From: Puniceicoccales bacterium
Lineage (GTDB): Bacteria > Verrucomicrobiota > Verrucomicrobiia > Opitutales > JAIRKQ01
Assembly: GCA_031289835.1 (NCBI GenBank)
Contig: JAITOW010000007.1
Span: 1-38,138 of the forward strand
Length of the DNA stretch: 38,138 nucleotides
Direction of reading: 5' to 3'
Part shown: in pieces, positions 7,728-16,799 of the stretch
Numbering within the stretch: position 1 is the first letter of the stretch
Layout: the number at the start of each line of letters is the position of its first letter
Made by a program: the position numbers and the translations under genes
Notes under the pieces: generated by a model
Database searches by the model: none
Told to the model about the DNA's origin: nothing
What the model saw: only the letters and a program-made list of their open reading frames with translations

Positions 7728-8453
7728 CTAGGGTGATTTGTTTGCCAGGTATGATATTATTAAATGTTCACCGATTTCATCGGGAGACATCGCACAAATT
7801 TTGCTCAGAGAATGGGCATCCGTTACCAAAAATTCCCCGATTTTTGTGCGCCGCAGTGCCGTTAGGTGCGCCCCACATCCGAGCATTTGGCCGAGGTCAT
7901 GGGCAATAGTACGAACATACGTCCCCTTGCTGCAGCGAATGCAAAAATCCACCCTATCGGCACACAAATTCCCAATTTCAAATTTGAAAATCGTAACCAA
8001 ATTTGATTGCCTTTCGACCACTTTCCCCTGCCGCGCAAGCTTGTACAATGGCTTGCCATTCAATTTCTTAGCGGAAAACATCGGTGGAACCTGTTCGATA
8101 TCGCCTTTGAAGGTTACAGCGGCTTCCCGCAAGCGTTCCAGCGTTATGTCCTGGATGTGGCGTTGGGCAACAATGTTCCCTTCGGCGTCATGCGAATCCG
8201 TCTCTATGCCAAGTTGCATTGTGCCTTCATAATTCTTATCGAGGTCGATTAAAAACTGTGAAATTTTAGTGGCACGACCAATCAATACGATTAACAAGCC
8301 CGTTGCCAGCGGATCCAAAGTTCCAGCGTGCCCCACCCGTTTCACGCCAGTTACCCGGCGAATCTCGTGTACGACATCGTGTGACGTCAGGCCAACTGGC
8401 TTATCAATCAGCAAAACTCCGCTTATGTCATTGTCAAATTGAAGCATGGTCAT
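7728..8453 (-). CDS. truB: tRNA pseudouridine-55 synthase
   Basis: TruB makes pseudouridine 55 in the T loop of tRNAs. The 241-residue protein shows GVLLIDKPVGLTSHDVV at residues 12-28, GHAGTLDPLATG with the catalytic Asp47, and the later CSKGTYVRTIAHDLG block. It lacks a long C-terminal PUA extension, as in short bacterial forms. The start overlaps the end of nrnA by about 20 bases. An alternative ATG two codons later (8447) is possible. It lies in the usual infB-rbfA-nrnA-truB-ribF order. Confidence 0.95.
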   Translation of the reverse strand: MTMLQFDNDISGVLLIDKPVGLTSHDVVHEIRRVTGVKRVGHAGTLDPLATGLLIVLIGRATKISQFLIDLDKNYEGTMQLGIETDSHDAEGNIVAQRHIQDITLERLREAAVTFKGDIEQVPPMFSAKKLNGKPLYKLARQGKVVERQSNLVTIFKFEIGNLCADRVDFCIRCSKGTYVRTIAHDLGQMLGCGAHLTALRRTKIGEFLVTDAHSLSKICAMSPDEIGEHLIISYLANKSP

Positions 8454-9414
8454 ATCCGCAAAAATTTTTCACGTGCTCACATAGAGCAACTCTCAGGCGC
8501 TCGACAAAATTGTTTTCGAAAATGTCATGTTTTAGGAATCCGGCCGCACATGGGTGTCCACCGCCACCAAACATGCTCGCAAACAGATCCACACGCAAGC
8601 CTTTATTGAGTGCGCGGAGACTACATTTTATAAAATCGTTGCGTATTTCCAGGAAACATCCGACCAAAACCCCCTTTAGTTCGCGCGTATAGTTTACAAA
8701 GCCTTCCGTGTCAAAGGCAGCCGCGCCAGTTTCTTCGAAATCTGATTCCGTGACGAACGACAAGCATACGCGGCCTTCACAAAATATCTCCATATTTTTC
8801 AGCAATCTTTCCAACATTCGGTATCGCCGCAAGGTGTTGTTTTCATAGGCAAGAGCGTACATTTTGTACGGCTCCGTACCGGAACTTATCAGCGTTTCAG
8901 CAATTTTGAATGTTTTGAGCGACGTGGAAGCATAGGCAAACCTTCCCGTGTCCGTCATGATACCGAGGTATAGAGCATCGGCGATTTGTTTTGCTATGGC
9001 AAATTTGTTCCCGATTAATATCTCCGCTAAAATTTCCGTGGTCGAGGCCGCGTCACCATTTACGATATTATTGAGCGCGAATTTATTGTTTGAAATGTGA
9101 TGGTCGATGTTCAAAAACACCTCGTCGTAGGCCAATTTGACAAGTTGCCCAACGCGTTTAAAATCCGAACAATCGACGCAAATTAGCGGCAAACTATTGT
9201 CAATTTTATCGGCGGGAACACAGGGCACGCCTTCGAAAAAGGATACAAAATTCGGCGGAATGGCATCATTGCAAATTACGTAACACTGCCCACCGAGCGC
9301 ACGAATAACCGTAGATAGTGCCACTTCGCTGCCTATGCAATCCCCATCGGGCCTAACATGACCGACGATGTTATACGCCTCGTGCTTGCGCAGCAACTGA
9401 AACAAATTATTCAT
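8434..9414 (-). CDS. nrnA: DHH/DHHA1 phosphoesterase, NrnA-like (oligoribonuclease / pAp phosphatase)
   Basis: This protein of about 326 residues is a bifunctional oligoribonuclease/pAp-phosphatase family member. It has HVRPDGDCIGSE near residues 19-30, VDCSDFKR, the NIDHHISN motif that names the DHH family and the C-terminal DHHA1 signature GGGGHPCAAGF. I chose the ATG at 9414, because MNNLFQLL followed by the first conserved strand fits the family. A GTG at 9453 is in frame but would overlap rbfA heavily. It degrades short RNAs or pAp in the cytoplasm, and its place between rbfA and truB is typical. Confidence 0.88.
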   Translation of the reverse strand: MNNLFQLLRKHEAYNIVGHVRPDGDCIGSEVALSTVIRALGGQCYVICNDAIPPNFVSFFEGVPCVPADKIDNSLPLICVDCSDFKRVGQLVKLAYDEVFLNIDHHISNNKFALNNIVNGDAASTTEILAEILIGNKFAIAKQIADALYLGIMTDTGRFAYASTSLKTFKIAETLISSGTEPYKMYALAYENNTLRRYRMLERLLKNMEIFCEGRVCLSFVTESDFEETGAAAFDTEGFVNYTRELKGVLVGCFLEIRNDFIKCSLRALNKGLRVDLFASMFGGGGHPCAAGFLKHDIFENNFVERLRVALCEHVKNFCGYDHASI

Positions 9415-9748
9415 TTGGCAGGGAATCGAGGAGGTCCAAAATTTTGTGCCCACGGCTAATTGATCTGTCCAAGCGCAGGTTGAAGCGCGGCGAATATTTC
9501 AAAGAAATGCGAGAAAACAAATTTTTGCGAATTGTTGGCAGCTTTTTAATCAACAATTTAAATATTTTTTGTTCGTGCTCCCCATCGCCAATGATGGAAA
9601 CGAAAACGTAGGCATCGTGCAAATCAGGCGAAACCTGAACTTCTATTACCGTGACATCGAGTAAGTCGTCGCGGAAAAGCGTCCGTAGAATCGAATTAAA
9701 TTCATGGCAAACAAGCTCGTTTAGGCGCGTAAGTCTCTGCTGTCCCAT
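9407..9748 (-). CDS. rbfA: Ribosome-binding factor A
   Basis: RbfA helps the late maturation of the 30S subunit. From the ATG at 9748 the product has 113 residues, starting MGQQRLTRLNELVCHEF, followed by the KH-like region (DVTVIEVQVSPDLHDAYVFVSI) and RFNLRLDRSISRGHKILDLLD near the end. The open frame extends further upstream, but only this start avoids a long overlap with infB and agrees with the family length. infB ends four bases upstream, and nrnA overlaps the 3' end. Confidence 0.9.
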   Translation of the reverse strand: MGQQRLTRLNELVCHEFNSILRTLFRDDLLDVTVIEVQVSPDLHDAYVFVSIIGDGEHEQKIFKLLIKKLPTIRKNLFSRISLKYSPRFNLRLDRSISRGHKILDLLDSLPNE

Positions 9749-9752
9749 GGCC

Positions 9753-12128
9753 TCACAATGCCGGTTGAATTTTTTTGATCTCGAAGCACTCAACAATATC
9801 GCCAATTTCGAACTGATCGAAACCGGAAACCCTAATGCCGCACTCGAATCCCGCTCGAATTTCAGCAACATCTTCCTTTATGCGCTTAATGGAAGCGAAT
9901 TTACCCTGAAAAATTATGGTTTTCTTGCGAATGATACGCACAAATTGGTCGCGCAGAATTTTGCCTTCGATGACCATGCACCCGGCTATCGTTTCGGATT
10001 TGAGCGTGAATATTTGTCGCACTTCGGCGGCACCGAGCTTTTGTTCATGCAGCTCCGGATCGAGTAAAGCGGCCATCGCATCGCGTGCCTGATCTATGAT
10101 TTCATAGATGATGTTGTGCTGAATTATCGGAACACGTTGATTTTTAGCCAAAGACTGGGCCCCATTTTCAAATTTGGTGTTGAATGCAACGATCGTCGCT
10201 CCCGCGGCTGAGGCCAATTCGATGTCGCTTTTACTGATTGGCCCGACGCCAATACTCGTAATTTCAAGCTTGATTTTTTCACTGTCGATCGCCAGCAAAC
10301 ACCCTTCGAGGGCCTCCGCACTACCGTGAACATCGGTGCGGATCACAACGCGCAACGCCTTGTCCTGTTCAGCCGAAATCGCCGATAGCAACTGATCCAA
10401 GTCCGTGATTGGTTCCCCACTATCCACGAAAGTTTTTTTGCCATTGGCGGCTAAAACGTTTTCTTCGACTATTTTGCGTGCTTCCTTCTCGTTTTGAACG
10501 GACGTAAACGTCTCGCCAATGGCAGGAATATCCGTCCAGCCAATGATCTTAACCGGAGTCGCTGGGACCGCGGACTTCAATGTAGAATTGGAGTCGCTGA
10601 TCATCGAGCGGACCTTGCAATAGCTAACTCCGCAGACTATGCAGTCGCCGATGTGCAGCGTACCATCCTGAATGATGGCGCTGGCCGTCGGACCGCGCCC
10701 GGTTTCCATCTGGGACTCGAGGACAACCCCCGTGGCCCTATCGCTCGGATCCGCCTGTAATTCAAGTATTTCTGCCTGAAGCAGTATCAATTCCAATAAA
10801 TCCGAAATATTCGTGCCATTCAGGGCCGAAATCGGCGCACATAAAGTTTCGCCACCCCAGTCCTCCGGCGTGATTCCGCGCTGCTGCATCTGCTGCTTGA
10901 CCCGGTCAACATTGGCCCCCTTGGCATCGATTTTGTTAATCGCAACGATCACGGGAATGCTTGCTTTTTTGGCAAAATTTAGGGCCTCATCGCTCTGCGG
11001 CATAAAACCGTCATCGGCAGCCACAACCAACACGGCAATATCGGTTAAATTGGCACCGCGTTCGCGCATTTTGGAAAATGCAGCATGGCCGGGAGTATCG
11101 ATAAATGTGATTTTTTTCCCGCTTTGCTCGACCTGATATGCGGCCACATGCTGGGTGATCCCGCCCGCTTCACCCTGCGCCACCCGCGCTTTGCGGATTG
11201 TGTCAAGCAGCGTTGTTTTGCCGTGATCGACGTGCCCCAGCACGCAAACAACCGGAGAGCGCACGCTCAAACTCCTAACTTTGTCGCTTGCAACAACCTG
11301 CTTCTTTTCCTGCTTCTCCTTTTGTTTTTGCTTCGTCTCAGTTTCGCTCCGCTGCTCCCGCTGCTTAATTTCGAGTTCAAAGCCAAATTTTTCCGCAACA
11401 CGTTGGGCGACAGCGGGATCCAACGTTTGATTCATCGACGCGAATACGTTCATGCTCATCAATTTGGAGATGAGCTGGAATGGTTTGACATCCATTTGAA
11501 TCGCCAAATCGCGCACTATGATCGGTTGCTTGACCGAAATCGGCTTTAAAACAGTATTCCTAACCGGCCTTTCAATTTTCTTTAAAAATTGCTTGAATGC
11601 GGGTTTCGATTCACTTTGAGTTGCGTTTTCACTCGAGACATCAACCTCAACTTTTGCCTTAGCTCCCTCCCACTTCTTCGAAATATCTATGCCGCTGAAC
11701 GATACGAGCGGAACCTCATCTTTCTTTTTACCGGACCCCGCCTGGTGCCTCGCATTTGTGGGCCTCTTTTCATGGGAAGTCCCATCGGCCCTGCGATCGC
11801 CTTCGGGGGAACTGCGCCGCGAATTGGGGTTTTGATCGGCAGCTCGTCGTACAGCCACGGCGTTTGAAGCAACGACCGAATCTCCAATGGTTTCAACATT
11901 TTTAACCTCAGTTCTAACTTGCAGCTCCTTATTTTCGGATTCAACGGCACCGGAGAGACTTCCCTTTGACTTAGTGCCACCCAACTCGGCAATTAGAGCA
12001 TCGGCATATATCGTGGGAATCGTATTCGATGGCCCGCTAACATCAAGGCCGCGTGCACGCAGTAGTTCGACAACTTCACCGTTGCTCAAACCGAGCTGCT
12101 TCGCCAACTGATATATTCTTACGCTCAT
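9753..12128 (-). CDS. infB: Translation initiation factor IF-2
   Basis: IF-2 is the GTPase that brings initiator tRNA to the 30S subunit. From the ATG at 12128 (AGGA motif upstream) the protein has 791 residues. The N-terminal IF2N-like segment is IYQLAKQLGLSNGEVVELL. A charged linker rich in K/E/Q follows, then a second IF2N domain. The G domain has VLGHVDHGKTTLL near residue 300, DTPGHAAF, NKID and SALNGTNI. The C-terminal beta-barrel and fMet-tRNA domains complete it. An upstream in-frame start at 12164 would overlap nusA and is less likely. It lies eight bases after nusA. Confidence 0.96.
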   Translation of the reverse strand: MSVRIYQLAKQLGLSNGEVVELLRARGLDVSGPSNTIPTIYADALIAELGGTKSKGSLSGAVESENKELQVRTEVKNVETIGDSVVASNAVAVRRAADQNPNSRRSSPEGDRRADGTSHEKRPTNARHQAGSGKKKDEVPLVSFSGIDISKKWEGAKAKVEVDVSSENATQSESKPAFKQFLKKIERPVRNTVLKPISVKQPIIVRDLAIQMDVKPFQLISKLMSMNVFASMNQTLDPAVAQRVAEKFGFELEIKQREQRSETETKQKQKEKQEKKQVVASDKVRSLSVRSPVVCVLGHVDHGKTTLLDTIRKARVAQGEAGGITQHVAAYQVEQSGKKITFIDTPGHAAFSKMRERGANLTDIAVLVVAADDGFMPQSDEALNFAKKASIPVIVAINKIDAKGANVDRVKQQMQQRGITPEDWGGETLCAPISALNGTNISDLLELILLQAEILELQADPSDRATGVVLESQMETGRGPTASAIIQDGTLHIGDCIVCGVSYCKVRSMISDSNSTLKSAVPATPVKIIGWTDIPAIGETFTSVQNEKEARKIVEENVLAANGKKTFVDSGEPITDLDQLLSAISAEQDKALRVVIRTDVHGSAEALEGCLLAIDSEKIKLEITSIGVGPISKSDIELASAAGATIVAFNTKFENGAQSLAKNQRVPIIQHNIIYEIIDQARDAMAALLDPELHEQKLGAAEVRQIFTLKSETIAGCMVIEGKILRDQFVRIIRKKTIIFQGKFASIKRIKEDVAEIRAGFECGIRVSGFDQFEIGDIVECFEIKKIQPAL

Positions 12129-12136
12129 ACTTCCTA

Positions 12137-13387
12137 TTATTTCCGGCAAATCTCCCGAATGCACCGAACCGTTTGCTCGGCTTCCTTCTGATTGAATCCA
12201 ACATCCACTAGATCGTGCGGCTCAACACTCTCAAACGCCTCGACATCCGTAATGCCAGCTGCCACCAATTTGTGCGCGATCTCCTTCGTGATCCCCGGAA
12301 CATCAGACCAACCCGCAACCGCACGCTCCAACTTATCATCAAAATTGTCAATGGCAACCAATTCTTTACTGATATCCAAGCGCCAATTCATCATTTTCGA
12401 AGTCAGTTTAGCATTTAAGCCGCGTTTGCCGATGGCCACAGCCAAGTCGCTCTCCGCAACCTCGAAATATATCCTATGTTCAGCTTCATTGACGCTCACA
12501 TTCCTCGGTATGGCCGGTTTGATCGCCTCACACAGCAACTTTTGCGGATCTTCGTAGTACCTGATCACGTCTATTTTTTCGCCGTTTAACTCGCGGACAA
12601 TACTCTTTATGCGAACTCCCCGCGTTCCGACACAGGCACCAACGGGATCGATGTTCCTATCCTTCGTATCGACGCAGATCTTTGTGCGATACCCCGGCTC
12701 CCGCGCAATCCCCCTTATGAATACACTGCCGTCCGCAATCTCCGACACCTCAATTTCCAGGAGTCGGCACACAAAATTCACATGGCTGCGGCTTAGGATG
12801 ATATCAGCATCGTAGGAATCGGTGTTCAATTTTAATAGTAAGCAGCGCACGCGATCCCCCGGCGCGTACTCCTCCCCGCGGATGCACTCCCTAGCCGGCA
12901 GTAGAGCCTCGGTGTTTCCAATCTCCACGTAAACATTGCCATTGTCCACGCGGTGAACAACGCAGGATACGATATCGCCCACCCTATTCTTGAAATCATC
13001 GTATAACTTTTCCTTTTCGAAAAATTTTATCCGCTGCATGATGGCCTGCCGAGCGGTCTGAGCAACTATTCTGCCGAGCAAAGCAGGATCGATTTCCGTT
13101 TCAATCACGGAACCGACCTCGGCGTGATCATCGACTGCCAAAGCCTTGCTTATGTGCACTTGGTTTCGCGGATCACACACAGAATCAACAACTTCAAAAA
13201 CTGCCCAGGCTTGCAGTTGCCCGGTACGAGGACTAATCTCGACCCTGACATCCTGTCCAGCTGTGACGCTTTTTAGAGCAGCTGTCCGAATGGCTTCGCT
13301 GATGGTTTCGATCATGTCCGTACGGCTAATACCTTTTTCCCTTTCCATGTACTCCAAAACCGACAATATTTGACTATTGGTGCTCAT
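12137..13387 (-). CDS. nusA: Transcription termination/antitermination protein NusA
   Basis: NusA binds RNA polymerase and modulates pausing, intrinsic termination and antitermination. The 416-residue protein has the N-terminal polymerase-binding domain (LEYMEREKGISRTDMIETI), an S1 domain near residues 130-200 (VSCVVHRVDNGNVYVEIG), two KH domains (DPVGACVGTRGVRIKSIV near 230, then IAVGKRGLNAKLTS-like sequence) and a C-terminal helix-hairpin-helix region (DVPGITKEIAHKLVAAGITD). RimP, often upstream of nusA, is not present here. A strong terminator-like hairpin on the same strand ends about 30 bases before the ATG, which may be relevant to autoregulation. The Shine-Dalgarno motif is weak. Confidence 0.95.
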   Translation of the reverse strand: MSTNSQILSVLEYMEREKGISRTDMIETISEAIRTAALKSVTAGQDVRVEISPRTGQLQAWAVFEVVDSVCDPRNQVHISKALAVDDHAEVGSVIETEIDPALLGRIVAQTARQAIMQRIKFFEKEKLYDDFKNRVGDIVSCVVHRVDNGNVYVEIGNTEALLPARECIRGEEYAPGDRVRCLLLKLNTDSYDADIILSRSHVNFVCRLLEIEVSEIADGSVFIRGIAREPGYRTKICVDTKDRNIDPVGACVGTRGVRIKSIVRELNGEKIDVIRYYEDPQKLLCEAIKPAIPRNVSVNEAEHRIYFEVAESDLAVAIGKRGLNAKLTSKMMNWRLDISKELVAIDNFDDKLERAVAGWSDVPGITKEIAHKLVAAGITDVEAFESVEPHDLVDVGFNQKEAEQTVRCIREICRK

Positions 13388-13416
13388 CTTAAAACTTACA
13401 TAAACGCTCAGTTAAC

Positions 13417-13437
13417 AAAAAAAGCGGGAAACCCGCT
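13417..13437 (-). terminator. Intrinsic terminator or attenuator in front of nusA
   Basis: On the minus strand the RNA reads AGCGGG-UUU-CCCGCU followed by a run of U. These are six perfect GC-rich pairs (13423-13428 with 13432-13437) with a three-base loop and seven U at 13417-13423. It sits 72 bases after the stop of the small gene at 13509 and only about 30 bases before the nusA start, so it may end that gene's transcript or act as an attenuator of the nusA operon. Confidence 0.8.
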
Positions 13438-13508
13438 CTTGCAACACAAAAAACTCCAATGAGGGCTATAGCAAGATCTACCAAAAGTCAAGCATATCAC
13501 AAACTTTC

Positions 13509-13859
13509 CTAAAAAACTTTATCAAAGGCATCGTAGCACGATTTCCCATGAACACGCCTGAAATGATTTAGAGAGCTACTAACCAGATGAATCAAATAAA
13601 TTGAATGGGGATTTTTATCATATTTCCGAAGAATTGCCCTAACATCCAGTGAAAACGGTGTACTCACAGAACGCGCCGCGAGTTGCTTTGATACGATGAG
13701 ACCTTTATCTTTGAAAGCATTCAGCAAAACACTCGGGTCGGCCTTGCCATTTCCAATGGAAGCGAAGGGCGCATCACCATTATTCCCCAATCGAACCCCA
13801 CCGGGACGAACTCTACCCCGGCCATTCCGGGTACAACCACTCTCTATGCGAAACACCAT
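13509..13859 (-). CDS. Small hypothetical protein upstream of nusA
   Basis: I do not recognise this 116-residue product. It is basic, with an arginine/glycine-rich start (CTRNGRGRVRPGGVRLGNNG) and a C-terminal part ending HGKSCYDAFDKVF that looks helical. There is no signal peptide or membrane segment. Codon choice resembles the neighbours (many GAT, AAT, GGT and ATT codons). It lies on the same strand as the genes around it, between the pseudouridine synthase and nusA, and a strong terminator follows its stop. It occupies the place where rimP is often found, but it does not look like RimP. It could be spurious, since no Shine-Dalgarno motif is evident. Confidence 0.45.
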   Translation of the reverse strand: MVFRIESGCTRNGRGRVRPGGVRLGNNGDAPFASIGNGKADPSVLLNAFKDKGLIVSKQLAARSVSTPFSLDVRAILRKYDKNPHSIYLIHLVSSSLNHFRRVHGKSCYDAFDKVF

Positions 13860-13928
13860 TGTAAATCAAGTAGCATATAAAAAATTATTTTCAACACATT
13901 TTTTCAATTTTCATGCCCATCCACGAAA

Positions 13929-14843
13929 TTAAAATTTTCTGAGATTATCGATCATACTCACGAAATGGAAGGGCAAAGGTGCTTTTATTGCTATCTTTTG
14001 CAGGGTTATTGGATGGGTGAAGCTGAGTTTATTGGCATGAAGCATCGGCCTGTCGCACTGAACGTGTGGGCAAAAATTGGGGTTATAGCCGTAGGTTGTA
14101 TCGCCCAGGAGCGGGTGTCCGATGTTCGATAGATGAACCCGTATTTGGTGTGTGCGGCCGGTGTGCAGGTTAACATTCAGCAATGAAAACAAATTGCCGA
14201 AGCATTCCTTGGCCTGCCAATCTGTCACAGCCGGCCTCCCATCAGAACGCACGCACATTTTTGTTTTTACCGTTCCATGCCGGCCAATCGGCTGATCAAT
14301 CGTTCCGGACAAGGTCCGCATGGGTCCGCACACTACCGCCAGGTATTCCTTTCCAATTGCCCGCTTTGAAAATAATCTGATCAATTTTAAATATGCCGCG
14401 TCCGTCTTGGCAAAAATAATGGCACCGGTTGTGTCTTTGTCCAGCCGGTGAACGACGCCGGGACGAAATTCTCCCCCGATCTTACTCAATTCGCAGTGGG
14501 CCAGCACCCCTTCGACCAAGGTCGGCTCTTTTATTCCATTGCCAGCGTGCACGGCCATGCCAGCGGGCTTATTCACGATGACCAAGTGTTCATCCTCAAA
14601 CAATATCTCCAGGTTCATATCGCGCGGAGCAAGGGTGAACCGTTCCGGGCGAATTAATTCAAGTTCAATGATGTCACCGCCTTGCAAGGGATGCTTCGCT
14701 TTGATTCTTTGACCGTTGCAGAGGACCAGTCCCTCGTCGAAGGATTTTTTGATCCGAGTCCGACTAATATCCTGAAAATGCGTGGCAAGAAATTTGTCCA
14801 CACGGACGGGAGCATCAAGATTTTGGGCGACGATTTTGATCAT
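13929..14843 (-). CDS. RluA/RluD-family 23S rRNA (or tRNA) pseudouridine synthase
   Basis: The 304-residue protein has an N-terminal S4 RNA-binding domain (VRVDKFLATHFQDISRTRIKK), the catalytic motif HRLDKDTTG with Asp135, and the family block LHTGRTHQIRVHL near residue 225. Its length and S4 domain favour an RluD-type enzyme modifying the helix 69 stem-loop of 23S rRNA, but the exact target cannot be read from sequence. The ATG overlaps the stop of the Ppx/GppA gene as ATGA, so the two are probably coupled. Confidence 0.9.
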   Translation of the reverse strand: MIKIVAQNLDAPVRVDKFLATHFQDISRTRIKKSFDEGLVLCNGQRIKAKHPLQGGDIIELELIRPERFTLAPRDMNLEILFEDEHLVIVNKPAGMAVHAGNGIKEPTLVEGVLAHCELSKIGGEFRPGVVHRLDKDTTGAIIFAKTDAAYLKLIRLFSKRAIGKEYLAVVCGPMRTLSGTIDQPIGRHGTVKTKMCVRSDGRPAVTDWQAKECFGNLFSLLNVNLHTGRTHQIRVHLSNIGHPLLGDTTYGYNPNFCPHVQCDRPMLHANKLSFTHPITLQKIAIKAPLPFHFVSMIDNLRKF

Positions 14844-15718
14844 TGTTGCTTCATAAATGACGCCCTGTTTAGGGCTACACCATGTCTGACATTGGCTTCG
14901 GAAATCACGATTTCATTACGTTTTATGATAGATAACATTGCTACCACGGTGCCGAGCGCAATGTCAAAAATATCCGCCTTCCCTTCGGGGATGCCGAAAA
15001 CAAGCCTATCCGGAAGGGACATCGGTGAAATTTTTTCAAACAGAAATTTCACCTCCGCAGCGGAGACAGTTTTTCCATCGACCATTGGAAAAAACCGCTT
15101 TGCTATGACCAAACATCCTCCCGTACAAATAATTTTGGCGTCCCGCCGCAAATCAGGAATATCTTCCACGCTTTCGCACACGATTTTGGTGATATTGTCC
15201 AATGACGGCTCAAGATGCCCATCGCGCAGGAGCTCAGCCAGGCTGATTGCGCCGATATTCTTGCTCGCTGAAAAAATATGCGTTCCCTTGAAAAGGTTGA
15301 ATTCCACGCTACCTCCGCCAATATCCATGGAAAAAAAGTTTTCGGTCCATTCGATATTTTTCACCGAATCACATATGAATTGCGCTTCTTCGCGTCCGCT
15401 GAGCACGTTCACACCCATTCCAGTCTCAGCTTTCACCTTTGACAGGAAGTTGTGCGCATTTTTTGCGGAACGGATCGAATAAGTTGCGATGCAGATGGTA
15501 TTTTCGGTACCCTTATCCTGCCCAAAGGAAATTAAACCTTTCATCACCCCAATGGCTAAATTTTGCCTGTCATCATCGATCACCACCGAAGTTTGATCCA
15601 CCATTCGAATGGCGGCACTTTTAAAAGCAACTTGCTTGCACACCGCTCCAACGCATTCAAATACCGAAGCTTTAATGGAGCTGGTCCCAATGTCGACTAT
15701 GTTAATTAATTTTTGCAT
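14840..15718 (-). CDS. Ppx/GppA-family phosphatase
   Basis: The 292-residue protein belongs to the exopolyphosphatase/guanosine pentaphosphatase family of the ASKHA ATPase fold. Visible motifs are VDIGTSSIKASVFE at residues 8-21 (phosphate 1), ATYSIRSAKN near 80, LSGREEAQF near 106, the glycine-rich FSMDIGGGSVEFNL near 128-141 and TGGCLVIAKR near 200. It is the short form with two domains only, as in Ppx1-type proteins, so it lacks the C-terminal HD-like part of E. coli Ppx. The substrate (polyphosphate or pppGpp) is uncertain. It overlaps the glycosyltransferase upstream by 17 bases and the pseudouridine synthase downstream by four. Confidence 0.85.
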   Translation of the reverse strand: MQKLINIVDIGTSSIKASVFECVGAVCKQVAFKSAAIRMVDQTSVVIDDDRQNLAIGVMKGLISFGQDKGTENTICIATYSIRSAKNAHNFLSKVKAETGMGVNVLSGREEAQFICDSVKNIEWTENFFSMDIGGGSVEFNLFKGTHIFSASKNIGAISLAELLRDGHLEPSLDNITKIVCESVEDIPDLRRDAKIICTGGCLVIAKRFFPMVDGKTVSAAEVKFLFEKISPMSLPDRLVFGIPEGKADIFDIALGTVVAMLSIIKRNEIVISEANVRHGVALNRASFMKQQ

Positions 15719-16664
15719 TCACGATTTTTTCAATCCGTTTCTCCATTTTTCTTTTAGCTATCACACTGCCCAAATCAAATAGAGATAGGAATTTCTTGCA
15801 TAGTATGCGAGTGGATCCCTTTGCCTTAAAGCCTTTCCATGGCGTAAGGCGGAGGTATCTGTAATACTTTGACGAAAGGTTTATCTGCGGGTGCGGATGG
15901 TATCTGCTAAAAAATGAGTCCCCTATGTGCCATGGCTTGGGGAGACATGCGAAGTGAAAAATTTTTGCTGACTTCCTGTATTTGCCCAAAACGGCCCCAT
16001 CGGCATAGCCTACTTCAAGGTTCCATATCGGCGGCAGATGTAAGTAATTTCCACCTGCAACCATGTTCAGCGCATCTTGGTCTGGAAATGTTAGTCTGTG
16101 CCTTTTTTCCGAAAATATTAGGCTCAGACACTGCTTTTCAAAATTTTCCGCGCGCATCTTTTCCAAATTTAACGGCAACACTCCGCTGTTAAAATAACCA
16201 TTTTCGAGCGGTGTGCCTATCCTTTGAATTTGGAAATACGTCGAAGTTTTATTCAGATCGAGTTCATCGACGGCGGCGAGAAATTTGTCCCGCAAGTCAA
16301 CATCAAACAATTCCACCATGTCACCTTCGACAATCGTATCAGCGTCGAGGTATATGGCCTTGGAATATTTTTCCAGCAACGTCGGAATTTTTAGGCGATA
16401 TAGTATTGCTTTGCTCCACGGCGGAGGAATATGAAGCCCATCTAATTCATGGTCGTGCACTTCAATGAACGTTAATTCGCACGCTTTCAAACTGGATGTA
16501 ATTATCAACTTTTCACGATTTTCAGCACTCAAATTTCCAGTGAGTATGAAAATATGAACTTTATATTTGCTTGAAATATTTGCTAGCAGCGAAGCCATAC
16601 CGGCAGCGCAATGCTGAGCGTAATTGTCGTCTATACTGTAAATTATAGGCAACTCAACGTCCAT
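15702..16664 (-). CDS. Family 8 glycosyltransferase
   Basis: This protein of about 320 residues matches GT8 (LgtC/RfaJ-like) enzymes that transfer galactose or glucose from UDP-sugars, often to LPS. It starts IIYSIDDNYAQH near residue 8, has the metal-binding DXD motif in AIYLDADTIVEGD at residues 103-115, then YFNSGVLPLNL and FPDQDALNMV, and a C-terminal KIFHFACLPKPWH with the second metal histidine. I chose the ATG at 16664; upstream in-frame starts (ATG 16682, TTG 16694) are possible. It heads a small minus-strand cluster with the Ppx/GppA and pseudouridine synthase genes. An envelope sugar role is inferred. Confidence 0.85.
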   Translation of the reverse strand: MDVELPIIYSIDDNYAQHCAAGMASLLANISSKYKVHIFILTGNLSAENREKLIITSSLKACELTFIEVHDHELDGLHIPPPWSKAILYRLKIPTLLEKYSKAIYLDADTIVEGDMVELFDVDLRDKFLAAVDELDLNKTSTYFQIQRIGTPLENGYFNSGVLPLNLEKMRAENFEKQCLSLIFSEKRHRLTFPDQDALNMVAGGNYLHLPPIWNLEVGYADGAVLGKYRKSAKIFHFACLPKPWHIGDSFFSRYHPHPQINLSSKYYRYLRLTPWKGFKAKGSTRILCKKFLSLFDLGSVIAKRKMEKRIEKIVNAKIN

Positions 16665-16799
16665 GCTGGCAGTCTGCCACATTGGAAGGAACAAGTCAAT
16701 GGAGTTATTTTGAAAAAAATGTGTATTTTTTTGTTTGATTTTTGAAGTATTTGCCTTAGTCCTTGGGCACTGTTTTCAAAATGTAGGGTACACACTGCC

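Noticed and set aside
14682..15482. Plus-strand open frame of 266 residues
   Set aside because: It lies opposite the Ppx/GppA and pseudouridine synthase genes, which carry clear motifs.
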